In this document: positions 44,529 to 54,700 of the stretch, piece after piece
How the letters are laid out: each line of letters opens with the position of its first letter
Numbering within the stretch: the first letter of the stretch is position 1
From: Pseudofulvibacter geojedonensis
GTDB taxonomy: Bacteria; Bacteroidota; Bacteroidia; Flavobacteriales; Flavobacteriaceae
Direction: 5' to 3'
Assembly: GCF_042675745.1 (NCBI RefSeq)
Contig: NZ_JBHTJM010000002.1
Location: 62,001 to 126,000 of the forward strand
DNA length: 64,000 bases
Made by a program: the position numbers and the translations under genes
Notes under the pieces: model-generated
What the model saw: only the letters and a program-made list of their open reading frames with translations
Database searches by the model: none
What the model was told of the DNA's origin: nothing

Positions 44529-46976
44529 TTATTTTCTTTTAAAAATATTAACGATTCTTTTCCACCACGGTATTTCTACATCATTTTCATGATATCCATT
44601 TCCATACACGCCATAACCATATCCATAACCGTAGCCATAGCCATAACCGTAACCAGACTTTGCTTTGTAGTAATTTAATATGAAGCTTATATTATTAACT
44701 TCTCCGTTTTTATACTTTTCATTAATAAGACCTAACATTCCTTTTTTAGAATAATTCTGCCTTACCATATATAGGTTTGCATCAGAAAATCGAGTAAGAT
44801 CTAAAGCATCTGTAACTAATCCTAACGGTGGAGTGTCTAATATTATATAGTCGTACACCTTTCTTAACTCATTTATAAACTCATCCATTTCCTTACTAAT
44901 TAAAAGTTCAGAAGGGTTTGGAGGTATTGGTCCAGATGTAATTAAATCTAAGTTGGGTATGTGTGTTTTTTGTATAATTTCTGGCAATTCCTTATTTTTT
45001 ACTAAATAATTTACAACACCAAAATTATTATGTAACTTAAAATCATCAAATATTTTTGGCTTTCTTAAATCTAATCCAACCAAAACCGTTTTTTTATTAC
45101 TCATAGCGTACATTGTAGCTATATTTATAGTTGTAAATGTCTTTCCTTCTCCACTTACAGATGATGTAACCAATACTACTCTAGTACTGTCTTCTTTCTG
45201 AGATTTTCTATAAACAAACTCTAAATTAGACCTTACAGACCTAAAAGCCTCTGCTACTGAAGATTTTCCTTTCTCAAAAACTACAAGTGTTCTATCACTT
45301 TTACCAATAGCTCCTAAAATTGGAATTTTAGATAAAAATTCTATATCGTCTGGTCCAGTAATTTTATTGTTTAGAAAGAATAACAATAACACTATTAAAG
45401 TTGGTACTATAAAGCTAATAGCTAACGCAAAAATATAATTTAGCCTTTTATTCGGTCCTATTAATCCTCCACCTACATCTTTTGCTGTATCAATAACCAA
45501 CAAGTCAGAAACATTAGCAGCTTTTATAAGTCCAGCCTCATTTCGTTTAGCTAGAAATAAGTCATATAAATTATTACTTAAATTATATTTTCGTTCAATA
45601 TTAATAAGCTTTTGTTGATTTTCTGGAAGCTTAGAGAACTTTCCTTCTACTTTAGCCAACCTACTATTTACAGACTTTAATTCTATAGACAAAGCATTTC
45701 TATAAGAATTAATATTTTCTAGTAATACCGTTTTTATAGCTGAAATATTTCTATCTAAATCTTGGAAAACTGGTGATGTCTCTTGAAAACTGTTCTTTAG
45801 TTTTGAACGCTCAATAGATATTTGATGAATTTTAGATACGTTCCCTGTAATATTAGGATCTTCTATACCAGCTACTGATGGAGCAGGAACCTGCTGGTAT
45901 TCTTTCCTGTTAATTAAATAGTCTTCTAATATTTTTAAATAATCAAATTTTTTATCAATCATTTGCTTTTCTATATCTAGAGAAGTTAGTTCTCCAGACA
46001 ATTTTGCTCCTTCAGAAGACAAGTCTAATGATTTCGTTTTTCTTCTAAAATCATTTAAGTTCGATTCGTTATCTTTTACATGAGATCGTAAACTATCTAG
46101 CATCTTATCAATAAATGTAATAGTTCTTGTAGCATATAGATTCTTTCTTTCTAATTGATCTCTACTAAGTACTTTTACCGATGCGTTTAAATAATCTACT
46201 AACCTTTTTTTATTAGTCCCTCTAAGTACTAAATTAACTATAGGCGACCCTGTATCCATACTGTTTACAGAAATCCCTTTATATTGAGATACCGTAGCAT
46301 CAAAATCAGCAAAATAGATACTAAAGGGCGACAAATCTTCTATTAATTCTCCAGATAGCTTATGTAGCTTAAATGACATGTTTGGTAATTTAACCAAGCT
46401 ATCGTAATTAAATATTCTACTTATTTTTTCTCCTTTTTGTTGTACCCTCTTTTTATGTTTAGTACTATAATTTTGAGCTATTGCAGAAGTTTTCTCTGTA
46501 TAAGTTACACTATACTTGTAATCATCTATTGGTTTTATTTTTACAGACTGATTTAAAATCTGATATGAAGAGGTATCAACTTCAACCAAAAAGGGTACTT
46601 TTTTATATGCATCATACGACCAATATTCTGCTTTTTTTACATAGTTAACATAAAACTGTAAATACTCTACTACCTTTTCTGTATGGGTTCTAGACTTTAA
46701 TAAAGTAATTGTTGTTTGTATTTTATCTGATGCCCCTCCCCAATTAAAAGTCAAACTCGTATTACTTGTAAAAAAAGGGTTTTTATCATTAGAAACAACA
46801 ACATTTGTTGCCATTTGATAAACTGATTGCTTTCTTAAATTAATTTGATAAGCAGTTACTAAACTAACTGCTAAAAAAATTGCATATAGAGGCCAAAAAG
46901 CTATAATCTTAAAAAACAAGTCTTTAAAATTAAGCATCGGCTTAACTTCCGAAATTTTAAATTCTTCTTCCATCAT
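44529..46976 (-). CDS. wzc: Wzc-like polysaccharide co-polymerase / tyrosine autokinase
   Basis: An 815-residue inner-membrane protein controlling chain length and export. The Wzz-type periplasmic domain lies between two membrane spans (about residues 23-45 and 515-540), with coiled-coil in between. The cytoplasmic BY-kinase has Walker A SGEGKT (608-613), Walker A' VLVGLDLRKP (631-640) and Walker B YIILDTPP (710-717). The C-terminal tyrosine cluster that is autophosphorylated in the family is here an unusual run of seven Gly-Tyr pairs (residues 775-788). It lies one base after the Wza-like gene. Confidence 0.92.
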   Translation of the reverse strand: MMEEEFKISEVKPMLNFKDLFFKIIAFWPLYAIFLAVSLVTAYQINLRKQSVYQMATNVVVSNDKNPFFTSNTSLTFNWGGASDKIQTTITLLKSRTHTEKVVEYLQFYVNYVKKAEYWSYDAYKKVPFLVEVDTSSYQILNQSVKIKPIDDYKYSVTYTEKTSAIAQNYSTKHKKRVQQKGEKISRIFNYDSLVKLPNMSFKLHKLSGELIEDLSPFSIYFADFDATVSQYKGISVNSMDTGSPIVNLVLRGTNKKRLVDYLNASVKVLSRDQLERKNLYATRTITFIDKMLDSLRSHVKDNESNLNDFRRKTKSLDLSSEGAKLSGELTSLDIEKQMIDKKFDYLKILEDYLINRKEYQQVPAPSVAGIEDPNITGNVSKIHQISIERSKLKNSFQETSPVFQDLDRNISAIKTVLLENINSYRNALSIELKSVNSRLAKVEGKFSKLPENQQKLINIERKYNLSNNLYDLFLAKRNEAGLIKAANVSDLLVIDTAKDVGGGLIGPNKRLNYIFALAISFIVPTLIVLLLFFLNNKITGPDDIEFLSKIPILGAIGKSDRTLVVFEKGKSSVAEAFRSVRSNLEFVYRKSQKEDSTRVVLVTSSVSGEGKTFTTINIATMYAMSNKKTVLVGLDLRKPKIFDDFKLHNNFGVVNYLVKNKELPEIIQKTHIPNLDLITSGPIPPNPSELLISKEMDEFINELRKVYDYIILDTPPLGLVTDALDLTRFSDANLYMVRQNYSKKGMLGLINEKYKNGEVNNISFILNYYKAKSGYGYGYGYGYGYGYGVYGNGYHENDVEIPWWKRIVNIFKRK
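44613..44654 (-). repeat. Hexanucleotide (Gly-Tyr) repeat in the Wzc tail
   Basis: Seven consecutive six-base units of form GGN-TAY encode Gly-Tyr repeats at the end of the tyrosine kinase gene. The third bases vary (GGT, GGC, GGA; TAC, TAT), so the repeat is imperfect at DNA level. Any gain or loss of units would keep the frame and change the number of phosphorylatable tyrosines. Confidence 0.85.
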
Positions 46977-46977
46977 A

Positions 46978-47778
46978 CTAGTTAAGTGTTCTAAACAACA
47001 AAATTGTTGTAGTTAACGCTGTAAAAACCGACATAATAGTTGTAAAAGTTTGTAAACCATTTGTTCCTGTTCCCCAAGATTTTTGAGGCAATGGCTTAAT
47101 GTATATCATATCATTAGGTTGAACATAAAAAAAAGGAGATTCTAAAATTTTACTATCTGTCAAATCCAAATGATGAATTTTATGTCCACCCGGAAAAGGT
47201 CTTAGAATTAAAACATCTTTTTTATCTCCTAAAACAGGTATGTCACCAGAGTTAGCTATGGCTTCAAAAATATTTACTCTTTCTTGGTATAGTATACTGG
47301 TTCCAGGTCTTTTTATCTCGCCTAAAATAGTGTACTTTACCCCAGATAATTTAACTGTTAAAAAAATATTTGCCTCTTTTTTAAAGTATTCCTTAAGTAA
47401 TTGACTTTTTATTTTCTCCTTAATTTCCTCTACAGTTAAATTCAAAACATTAACCTTTCCTAAAGTCGGTATATTTACATCGCCATGATCATCTACTAAA
47501 AAACCATCAAAATATAAATTCTGACCAGAAGTAGCATTTACATTATCTTCTGAAGCAATTGGATTGAACATACCTACCAATTTTTGATCTAAAGCTTTTA
47601 TCCTAATACTCAAAACATCGTTAATCTGAACACGATAAGGAGGTAATTGTTTATTTAAAAAAGCGCTTTCTAACTCTGCATTTTTTTTATTTTGAAAATA
47701 TACTGTCTGTTTCCTTGATATACACGAGGTGAAAAACAAACTTCCTAGTAAAAAAACTAAAAATAGTTTAAAATTCAT
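46978..47778 (-). CDS. Wza-like polysaccharide export outer-membrane lipoprotein
   Basis: A 266-residue polysaccharide biosynthesis/export protein. From MNFKLFLVFLLGSLFFTSC the lipobox is FTSC, so the mature protein begins at Cys19. A Poly_export domain follows (YRVQINDVLSIRIKALDQKL) and one SLBB repeat (YTILGEIKRPGTSILYQERV). A C-terminal hydrophobic segment (TIMSVFTALTTTILLF) could cross the outer membrane. The start at 47778 is preferred over 47820 because a TAnnTTTG promoter element lies at 47811-47804, which would be inside a longer gene. It is the first gene of the locus. Confidence 0.88.
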   Translation of the reverse strand: MNFKLFLVFLLGSLFFTSCISRKQTVYFQNKKNAELESAFLNKQLPPYRVQINDVLSIRIKALDQKLVGMFNPIASEDNVNATSGQNLYFDGFLVDDHGDVNIPTLGKVNVLNLTVEEIKEKIKSQLLKEYFKKEANIFLTVKLSGVKYTILGEIKRPGTSILYQERVNIFEAIANSGDIPVLGDKKDVLILRPFPGGHKIHHLDLTDSKILESPFFYVQPNDMIYIKPLPQKSWGTGTNGLQTFTTIMSVFTALTTTILLFRTLN

Positions 47779-47803
47779 TCTACCCATAAATTTAAGTAAG
47801 TTA

Positions 47804-47811
47804 CAAATATA
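47804..47811 (-). promoter_or_regulatory. Bacteroidetes -7 element for the polysaccharide operon
   Basis: On the minus strand TATATTTG fits TAnnTTTG, 25 bases before the start codon at 47778. At the 19-base spacing the -33 site reads TTTT instead of TTTG. It is the only good candidate ahead of the 35-gene locus. Confidence 0.55.
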
Positions 47812-47887
47812 ACTTTTCAAGCCTAATAATAAAACTTTATATTCTCTATCTAAGCTTTTTGCCTTTTATTTGTAAAAAAATAATTAC

Positions 47888-49750
47888 GTGAACTATTTAT
47901 CGGTAGAAAACATCAGTAAATCTTTTGGAGAAAGAGTTTTATTTAATAATCTTTCTTTTGGAATCAATAAAGATCAAAAAATAGCATTTATTGCCAAAAA
48001 TGGAACTGGTAAAACCACTCTTTTGCATATTATTGCCGGCTTAGAAGAAGCTGATGCAGGGCAAATTGTAAAAAGAAAAGACCTGTATGTTGCATTTCTT
48101 TCTCAAGAAGACAAGTTAAATGAAAACTTTACAATAGAAGAAACCATTTTTGCTTCAGACAACAAAACACTTCAGGTAATTAAACAATATAATAAAGTTT
48201 TAGAAAATCCTGAAAACACAGAAGCATATCAAAAGGCTTTTGATTTAATGGACCAACACAATGCTTGGGATTTTGAAACTCAGTACAAGCAAATATTATT
48301 CAAATTAAAACTTGAAAACCTAAACCAAAAAGTTCATTTACTTTCTGGTGGTCAAAAGAAAAGATTAGCATTAGCCACAATCCTTATTAATAAACCCGAT
48401 TTATTAATTCTTGATGAGCCAACAAACCATTTAGATTTAGAAATGATTGAATGGTTAGAATCCTATTTTAGAAAGGAAAACATTACTCTGTTTATGGTTA
48501 CTCACGACAGGTATTTTTTAGAACGCGTTTGTAATGAAATTATTGAGTTAGAAAATGAACAATTATATAGCTATAAAGGCAACTATTCTTACTACTTAGA
48601 CAAAAAAGAAGCTCGTGTAACTGCTGAAAATGTAGAAATAGACAAGGCGAGAAATGTTTTTAAAAAAGAGCTCGATTGGATGCGCAGGCAGCCAAAAGCA
48701 AGAACTACAAAATCTAAATCTAGAATAGACGATTTCTTTGAAATAAAGAAAAAAGCACACTCTAGACGTAAAGAACATGTTATGCAACTAGAAATTAACA
48801 TGGAGCGTTTAGGAAATAAAATTGTTGAGTTTCATAATGTAAGTAAAGCTTTTGAAAGTAAAACAATACTTGATAAATTTAACTATACTTTTAAAAGAGG
48901 TGAAAGAATTGGTATTATTGGAAAAAACGGAACCGGAAAATCTACTTTTCTTAACATACTAACCCATTCACTTACTCCAGACGCAGGAAAAGTTATTATT
49001 GGAGATACTATAAAATTTGGATATTATACCCAGAAAGGCATCAAGATAAAAGAGGGACAAAAAGTAATTGAAGTTATTAAGGAGTTTGGAGAATTTATCC
49101 CTCTAGCAAAAGGCAAAAAAATATCTGCAGCTCAATTATTAGAGCGTTTTTTGTTTAGCAAAAAAAGACAATATGATTTTGTAGAAAAGCTATCAGGTGG
49201 AGAACGTAAAAGACTTTATTTATGTACAGTGTTAATTCAAAACCCTAATTTTTTAATCCTTGATGAACCAACTAATGATTTAGACATTATAACACTAAAC
49301 GTATTAGAGAACTTCTTGTTAGATTACCCAGGCTGCTTGCTAGTAGTATCTCACGATAGATACTTTATGGACAAAGTAGTAGATCACTTATTTGTTTTTA
49401 GAGGTCAAGGTATCGTTGAAGATTTTCCTGGTAATTACTCTGACTTTAGATCTTATGAAGACAGCAATCCTCCGGAACAAAAAAAAATAGAGGCTAAAAA
49501 AGAAAAAAACACCTGGAAAAAGGAAAGTAAAGTTAAACTCTCATTTAACGAACAAAAAGAGTTTAACAAACTAGAAAACGATATTAAAAAATTAAACATA
49601 CAGAAAAAAGAAACAGAAGAAATATTCAACAACCCAAATTTAAACCAAGAAGAAATTCAAGAAGCATCTAAAAAGCTTCAAGAAATTATCACAAGTATTG
49701 AAACTAAAGAAGATCGTTGGTTAGAATTATCTATGAAACTAGAAGAGTAA
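47888..49750 (+). CDS. ABC-F family ATP-binding protein (Uup-like)
   Basis: A 620-residue soluble protein with two ABC ATPase domains and no membrane segment, of the ABC-F family acting on ribosomes or nucleic acids. Walker A sites are AKNGTGKTT (about 36-44) and GKNGTGKST (about 345), signatures LLSGGQKKRLAL and KLSGGERKRLYL, and Walker B motifs LLILDEPTNHLDLE and FLILDEPTNDLDII. The linker between domains and a charged C-terminal coiled coil (about 530-620) fit Uup. The start is a GTG; no nearby ATG preserves the N-terminal VENISKSFGERVLF. The methyltransferase gene follows by 3 bases. Confidence 0.92.
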   Translation: MNYLSVENISKSFGERVLFNNLSFGINKDQKIAFIAKNGTGKTTLLHIIAGLEEADAGQIVKRKDLYVAFLSQEDKLNENFTIEETIFASDNKTLQVIKQYNKVLENPENTEAYQKAFDLMDQHNAWDFETQYKQILFKLKLENLNQKVHLLSGGQKKRLALATILINKPDLLILDEPTNHLDLEMIEWLESYFRKENITLFMVTHDRYFLERVCNEIIELENEQLYSYKGNYSYYLDKKEARVTAENVEIDKARNVFKKELDWMRRQPKARTTKSKSRIDDFFEIKKKAHSRRKEHVMQLEINMERLGNKIVEFHNVSKAFESKTILDKFNYTFKRGERIGIIGKNGTGKSTFLNILTHSLTPDAGKVIIGDTIKFGYYTQKGIKIKEGQKVIEVIKEFGEFIPLAKGKKISAAQLLERFLFSKKRQYDFVEKLSGGERKRLYLCTVLIQNPNFLILDEPTNDLDIITLNVLENFLLDYPGCLLVVSHDRYFMDKVVDHLFVFRGQGIVEDFPGNYSDFRSYEDSNPPEQKKIEAKKEKNTWKKESKVKLSFNEQKEFNKLENDIKKLNIQKKETEEIFNNPNLNQEEIQEASKKLQEIITSIETKEDRWLELSMKLEE

Positions 49751-49753
49751 TAT

Positions 49754-50530
49754 ATGTTTCAAATATTAGCATACATAAAATTTATATTTATCGCTAAAAG
49801 CAAACTCCGAACAAAATCGCTTTTTATTAATGAGGTTTTAAACGAGAGTTTACTCAATAAAGAACTTTTTCCTCTCTACACAACTTTAAAAAAATATCGC
49901 CATAAACTTTATCAAAATCATCAGACTATTCAAGTAACAGATTTTGGTTCTGGGAGTCGAGTTTTTAAAAGCAATACCCGAAAAATATCTGCTATTGCTA
50001 GAAATGCTGGCTTAGCCCCCAAACGAGCGGTATTGCTTAGCAAGTTAGCAAATTACTTCAAACCTAAACACTCATTAGAAATAGGAACTTCTTTAGGTTT
50101 AGGCACAGCTGCTTTACATTTGGGCTACCCAAAAGGAAAAATAACAACCCTAGAAGGTTGCCCAGAAACTGGTAACATAGCTCAACAACAATTTACAAAC
50201 TTCAATTTTAAAAACATTGATTTAGTAATAGGCGAGTTTAACAAATACCTTAACGATATTGACTCCTCAAGTATATATGATTTGGTTTATTTTGATGGCA
50301 ACCACCAAAAAGAGGCCACACTTAATTATTTTAATAAATTAATAAAACATTCTAATTCTAATTCTGTCTTTATTTTTGACGATATACACTGGTCTAAAGA
50401 AATGGAAGAGGCTTGGGATGTAATTAAAAAAGATACTCGAGTAAAAACCACTATAGACACATTTTTTTGGGGCTTAGTTTTCTTTAATTCAGAAGACACT
50501 CATCAAAAACATTTTAAAATAAGATTATAA
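49754..50530 (+). CDS. Class I SAM-dependent O-methyltransferase-like protein
   Basis: A 258-residue predicted methyltransferase. The SAM-binding motif I is LEIGTSLGLGTAALHLG (about residue 114), followed by ITTLEGCPETGNIA and the substrate/metal-type Asp in DLVYFDGNHQKEAT and FIFDDIHWSKEMEEAWD. The region before motif I (FGSGSRVFKSNTRKISAIAR) is conserved in the Bacteroidota branch. It is 3 bases after the ABC-F gene and 3 bases before a 42-residue membrane peptide gene. The target is unknown. Confidence 0.84.
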   Translation: MFQILAYIKFIFIAKSKLRTKSLFINEVLNESLLNKELFPLYTTLKKYRHKLYQNHQTIQVTDFGSGSRVFKSNTRKISAIARNAGLAPKRAVLLSKLANYFKPKHSLEIGTSLGLGTAALHLGYPKGKITTLEGCPETGNIAQQQFTNFNFKNIDLVIGEFNKYLNDIDSSSIYDLVYFDGNHQKEATLNYFNKLIKHSNSNSVFIFDDIHWSKEMEEAWDVIKKDTRVKTTIDTFFWGLVFFNSEDTHQKHFKIRL

Positions 50531-50533
50531 ACA

Positions 50534-50662
50534 ATGCCGTATCTTTGGGTTATATTAGCATTAATCTTCTTTTATCTTATTATAAAAGGATATGTTAACA
50601 GAAAAAACAGAAAGCGAAGTAAAAGAGACACTATTTTCGATAAAAGAAAAATGAGAAGATAA
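50534..50662 (+). CDS. 42-residue single-span membrane peptide
   Basis: A short ORF from ATG at 50534 to TAA at 50662 encodes MPYLWVILALIFFYLIIKGY followed by a highly basic tail (VNRKNRKRSKRDTIFDKRKM then RR). One N-terminal hydrophobic span with a positive cytoplasmic tail is a typical small membrane protein. It starts 3 bases after the methyltransferase stop, so it is probably a third gene of that operon. Function unknown. Confidence 0.65.
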   Translation: MPYLWVILALIFFYLIIKGYVNRKNRKRSKRDTIFDKRKMRR

Positions 50663-50701
50663 ATTTTTACTCATTTTCTTTCAATTTTAATATTATTAGT
50701 C

Positions 50702-51274
50702 ATGAAAGTATATACCAAAACAGGAGATAAAGGAACCACTGCTTTATTTGGAGGAACTAGAGTTCCTAAACACCATATTAGAATAGATAGCTACGGAACT
50801 GTAGATGAACTTAATTCATATATTGGACTTATAAGAGACCAAGAAATAGACCCCCGATCAAAAGAAATTTCAATCCACATTCAAGATCGATTATTTACCC
50901 TTGGAGCTATTTTAGCCACCGATCCAGAGAAAATGATTCTAAAAAACGGTAAAGAACGACTCAATATTCCTAAAATATCAGAAGAAAACATAGAGTTGTT
51001 AGAAAAGGAAATGGACATTATGAATGATTCTTTACCTCCAATGACGCATTTTGTTTTACCAGGCGGACACACAACCGTGTCATATTGTCATATAGCACGA
51101 TGTGTCTGCAGAAGAGCAGAACGCTTAGCTAGCGCTCTTTTCGAAATAGAACCATTTGACGATAGAGCTTTAAAATACTTAAACCGACTATCTGACTATC
51201 TTTTTGTATTGGCACGAAAGTTGTCACATGACTTACAAGCCGAAGAAGTTAAATGGGTTCCAGAAAAACTCTAA
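50702..51274 (+). CDS. Cob(I)alamin adenosyltransferase, PduO type
   Basis: A 190-residue enzyme that transfers the adenosyl group of ATP to cob(I)alamin to make adenosylcobalamin. The ATP-binding N-terminus KVYTKTGDKGTTALFGGTRV, IDSYGTVDELNSYIGL, FVLPGGHTTVSYCHIARCVC-type block (ARCVCRRAER) and YLNRLSDYLFVLAR are diagnostic of the PduO/MMAB family. The length is typical. No cobalamin riboswitch is visible in the 39 bases upstream. It is followed by a non-coding stretch with a promoter for the DUF2795 gene. Confidence 0.94.
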   Translation: MKVYTKTGDKGTTALFGGTRVPKHHIRIDSYGTVDELNSYIGLIRDQEIDPRSKEISIHIQDRLFTLGAILATDPEKMILKNGKERLNIPKISEENIELLEKEMDIMNDSLPPMTHFVLPGGHTTVSYCHIARCVCRRAERLASALFEIEPFDDRALKYLNRLSDYLFVLARKLSHDLQAEEVKWVPEKL

Positions 51275-51375
51275 TTTTGGGCGATTGCACTTAACCTTTT
51301 GCTCAATGTAAATTAGCAAATTGACAACTTAGAATACACGTTCTTATATATATGAATTAAAATATGATTTTTTAC

Positions 51376-51405
51376 TTGATTTTTTCATATAAAAAATTAT
51401 TTTTG
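51376..51405 (+). promoter_or_regulatory. Bacteroidetes-type promoter for the DUF2795 / secA genes
   Basis: TTG (51376-51378) is followed after exactly 19 bases by TATTTTTG (51398-51405), matching the -33 / -7 arrangement TTTG-N19-TAnnTTTG except for one base (CTTG). It lies 27 bases before the DUF2795 start codon. Confidence 0.75.
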
Positions 51406-51432
51406 CTGAAGAATTAAAAATTAGTTACAATT

Positions 51433-51654
51433 ATGTATTGGACTTTAGAATTGGCATCGCATTTAAGTGATGCACCTTGGCCAGCAACCAAAGACGAATT
51501 GATAGATTATGCTATTAGAACTGGAGCTCCGCTAGAAGTAGTAGAAAATTTACAGTCTATAGAAGATGAAGGAGATCAATATGAGTCTATTGAAGAAATA
51601 TGGCCAGACTATCCTACCGAAGAAGACTATCTTTGGAACGAGGATGAATACTAA
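51433..51654 (+). CDS. DUF2795 domain-containing small acidic protein
   Basis: A 73-residue protein of the DUF2795 family, function unknown. The visible core is MYWTLELASHLSDAPWPATK, DELIDYAIRTGAPLEVVENL and an acidic, aromatic tail (EEIWPDYPTEEDYLWNEDEY). It has a clean promoter and a terminator, with secA 59 bases downstream. Strong local transcription signals suggest it is well expressed. Confidence 0.9.
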   Translation: MYWTLELASHLSDAPWPATKDELIDYAIRTGAPLEVVENLQSIEDEGDQYESIEEIWPDYPTEEDYLWNEDEY

Positions 51655-51670
51655 ACTATAAAAAACAACT

Positions 51671-51698
51671 AAAAAGTCTCTTCTAGAGGCTTTTTTTA
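51671..51698 (+). terminator. Rho-independent terminator between the DUF2795 gene and secA
   Basis: AGTCTCT (51675-51681) pairs with AGAGGCT (51685-51691) around a 3-base loop with one G-T pair, extended by A/T pairs, and is followed by a run of T. It ends about 15 bases before the secA start, so secA may partly depend on read-through. Confidence 0.75.
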
Positions 51699-51713
51699 TT
51701 ATAAAATCACACT

Positions 51714-54700
51714 ATGAGTTTACTTAATAAAGTACTTAAAGTATTTGTTGGAGATAAGTCAAAAAAAGACTTGAAAGATATTCAACCATTAGTTAATAAA
51801 ATTAAAAAAATTGAACCTACTCTGGTTGGTATTTCTAACGATGAACTTAGAAATAAAACAATTGAATTTAAAGCTAAAATCAACGATGCAATAGCTGACA
51901 TAAAATCTAAAATTGACGGACTAAAAACCGAAATTGAAGACACTTCAGATATTGACAAAAAAGAAGATTTATACACTCAAATAGATAAGCTAAACGAAGA
52001 AGCTTACGAAATATCAGAAAAAGTATTAATTGACATTTTACCAGAAGCTTTTGCTGTAGTTAAAGAAACAGCTAAACGTTTTACAGAAAATGATACTGTT
52101 TCTGTTACAGCTTCTGCCTATGATAGAGAACTTTCTGGAATCAAAGATTTTGTTGAATTAAACGGAGATCAAGCTATTTGGCAAACTTCTTGGGATGCTG
52201 CAGGTACTGCCGTTACCTGGAACATGATTCATTACGATGTTCAATTAATTGGTGGTATTGCTATGCACCAAGGTAAAATTGCAGAAATGCAAACAGGAGA
52301 AGGTAAAACCTTAGTAGCAACCTTACCTGTTTACTTAAATGCTTTAACTGGTAACGGTGTTCATTTAGTAACTGTAAATGACTATTTAGCAAAACGAGAT
52401 TGTGCTTGGATGGCTCCATTATTTCAATTTCACGGCTTAACAGTAGACTGTATAGATAACTACCAACCTAACTCTGCCGAAAGAAGAGCAGCATATAATG
52501 CCGACATTACTTACGGAACTAATAACGAATTCGGTTTTGATTATCTACGTGATAACATGGCGCATTCACCAGATGATTTGGTGCAAAAAAAGCACAACTT
52601 TGCTATTGTAGATGAAATAGATTCTGTTTTAGTAGACGATGCACGTACACCTCTAATTATTTCTGGACCGATACCACAAGGAGACCGTCACGAGTTTAAT
52701 GAATTAAAACCTAAAATTGCTAACGTTGTTGAAGTACAACGCAAATATTTGGTTGGTGTATTAGCAGAAGCTAAAAAACTAATTAAAGAAGGCAATACAG
52801 AAGAAGGTGGTGTTCTTTTATTACGTGTATATAGAGGTTTACCAAAAAATAAAGCTTTGATTAAGTTTTTAAGTGAAGAAGGAATTAAGCAATTGCTTCA
52901 GAAAACTGAAAACAAATACATGGCAGATAACAATCGTGAAATGCATAAGATTGATGCTGAATTGTATTTTGTAATCGAAGAAAAGAACAATCAAATAGAT
53001 TTAACAGACAAAGGAGTTGACTTTTTATCTAAAGACGATGGAGATAGAGATTTCTTTGTCATGCCAGATATTGGAACCGAAATTGCTAAAATTGAATCTA
53101 AAGGTTTAGAAAAAGAAGAAGAAGCAGATTTAAAAGAAGAATTATACAGAGACTTTAGTATTAAAAGTGAACGTATACACTCTTTAAATCAACTATTAAA
53201 AGCATATACTTTATTTGAAAAGGATGTTGAGTATGTGGTAATGGATAACAAGGTTATGATCGTAGACGAATCTACTGGTCGTATCATGGATGGTCGTCGT
53301 TATTCAGACGGACTTCACCAAGCCATAGAGGCAAAAGAAAATGTAAAAATTGAAGCTGCCACTCAAACTTTTGCTACTATTACTTTGCAAAATTACTTCA
53401 GAATGTACAACAAACTTTCTGGAATGACAGGTACAGCAATTACAGAAGCTGGAGAGTTTTGGGAAATTTATAAACTAGATGTTGTAGAAATTCCTACTAA
53501 TCGTCCAATTGCAAGAAAAGACAAAGAAGATTTAGTTTACAAAACTAAGCGTGAAAAATACAATGCTGTTATAGATGAAGTTACTAAACTATCTAACGAA
53601 GGAAGGCCTGTATTAATTGGTACAACCTCTGTTGAAATTTCGGAATTATTAAGTAGAATGTTAAAAATAAGAAACATTCCTCACAACGTTCTAAATGCAA
53701 AAATGCACAAAAAAGAAGCAGAGATTGTAGCCGAAGCTGGTCAAGGAGGTTTTGTTACTATTGCAACCAATATGGCAGGTCGTGGTACCGACATCAAACT
53801 ATCTGACGCCGTTAAAAAAGCTGGTGGTTTAGCTATTATTGGTACAGAACGTCATGATTCTCGCCGTGTAGACCGTCAGTTAAGAGGTCGTTCTGGACGT
53901 CAAGGAGATCCAGGTAGTTCTCAATTTTATGTTTCTTTAGAAGATAACCTAATGCGTTTATTTGGTAGCGAACGTATTGCTAAAATGATGGATAGATTAG
54001 GTTTAGAAGAAGGAGAAGTAATACAACACGGTATGATCTCTAAATCTATAGAAAGAGCTCAGAAAAAAGTTGAAGAAAACAGCTTTGGAACTCGTAAACA
54101 TTTATTAGAGTACGATGATGTAATGAGTAAACAACGTAATGTTATTTACAAGCGTCGTAAAAATGCTTTATATGGTGAACGTTTAAGTATTGATATTGCT
54201 GACATGATTTATGACACAGCAGAGGTTATTACACTAAACAACAAACCTACTGAAGATTTTAAAAACTTTGAGTTTGAGTTAATTCGTTTCTTCTCTACTA
54301 GTTCTCCTATTTCAGAAGAAGAGTTTAAAAAGTTAAGTATTCAAGATATTACAGGAAAAGTTTATAAAGCTGTTATTGATCATTATCAGGAAAAAATGAA
54401 AAGAGCAGCAGATACTGCATTTCCAGTAATTAAAAATGTGTATGAAACTCAAGGCGATCAATTTAGAAGGATTTTAGTTCCTTTTACAGATGGAATTAAA
54501 AGTTTAAATGTAGCTACAGATTTAGAAAAAGCATATAAAACAGAAGGAAAAGCTTTAATTACCGACTTTGAGAAGAATATTACCCTAGCTATTATAGATG
54601 ATTCTTGGAAGACTCACTTACGTAAGATGGATGAGTTAAAACAATCGGTTCGTTTAGCAGTTCACGAACAAAAAGATCCTTTATTAATCTATAAAGAAGA

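Noticed and set aside
47820..47820. Upstream ATG at 47820 as the start of the Wza-like gene
   Set aside because: It would place the -7 promoter element inside the gene and put 14 extra residues before a good lipoprotein signal peptide.
50663..50701. Possible cobalamin riboswitch before the adenosyltransferase
   Set aside because: Only 39 bases are available and no B12-box-like sequence is present; the gene seems to follow the upstream operon.
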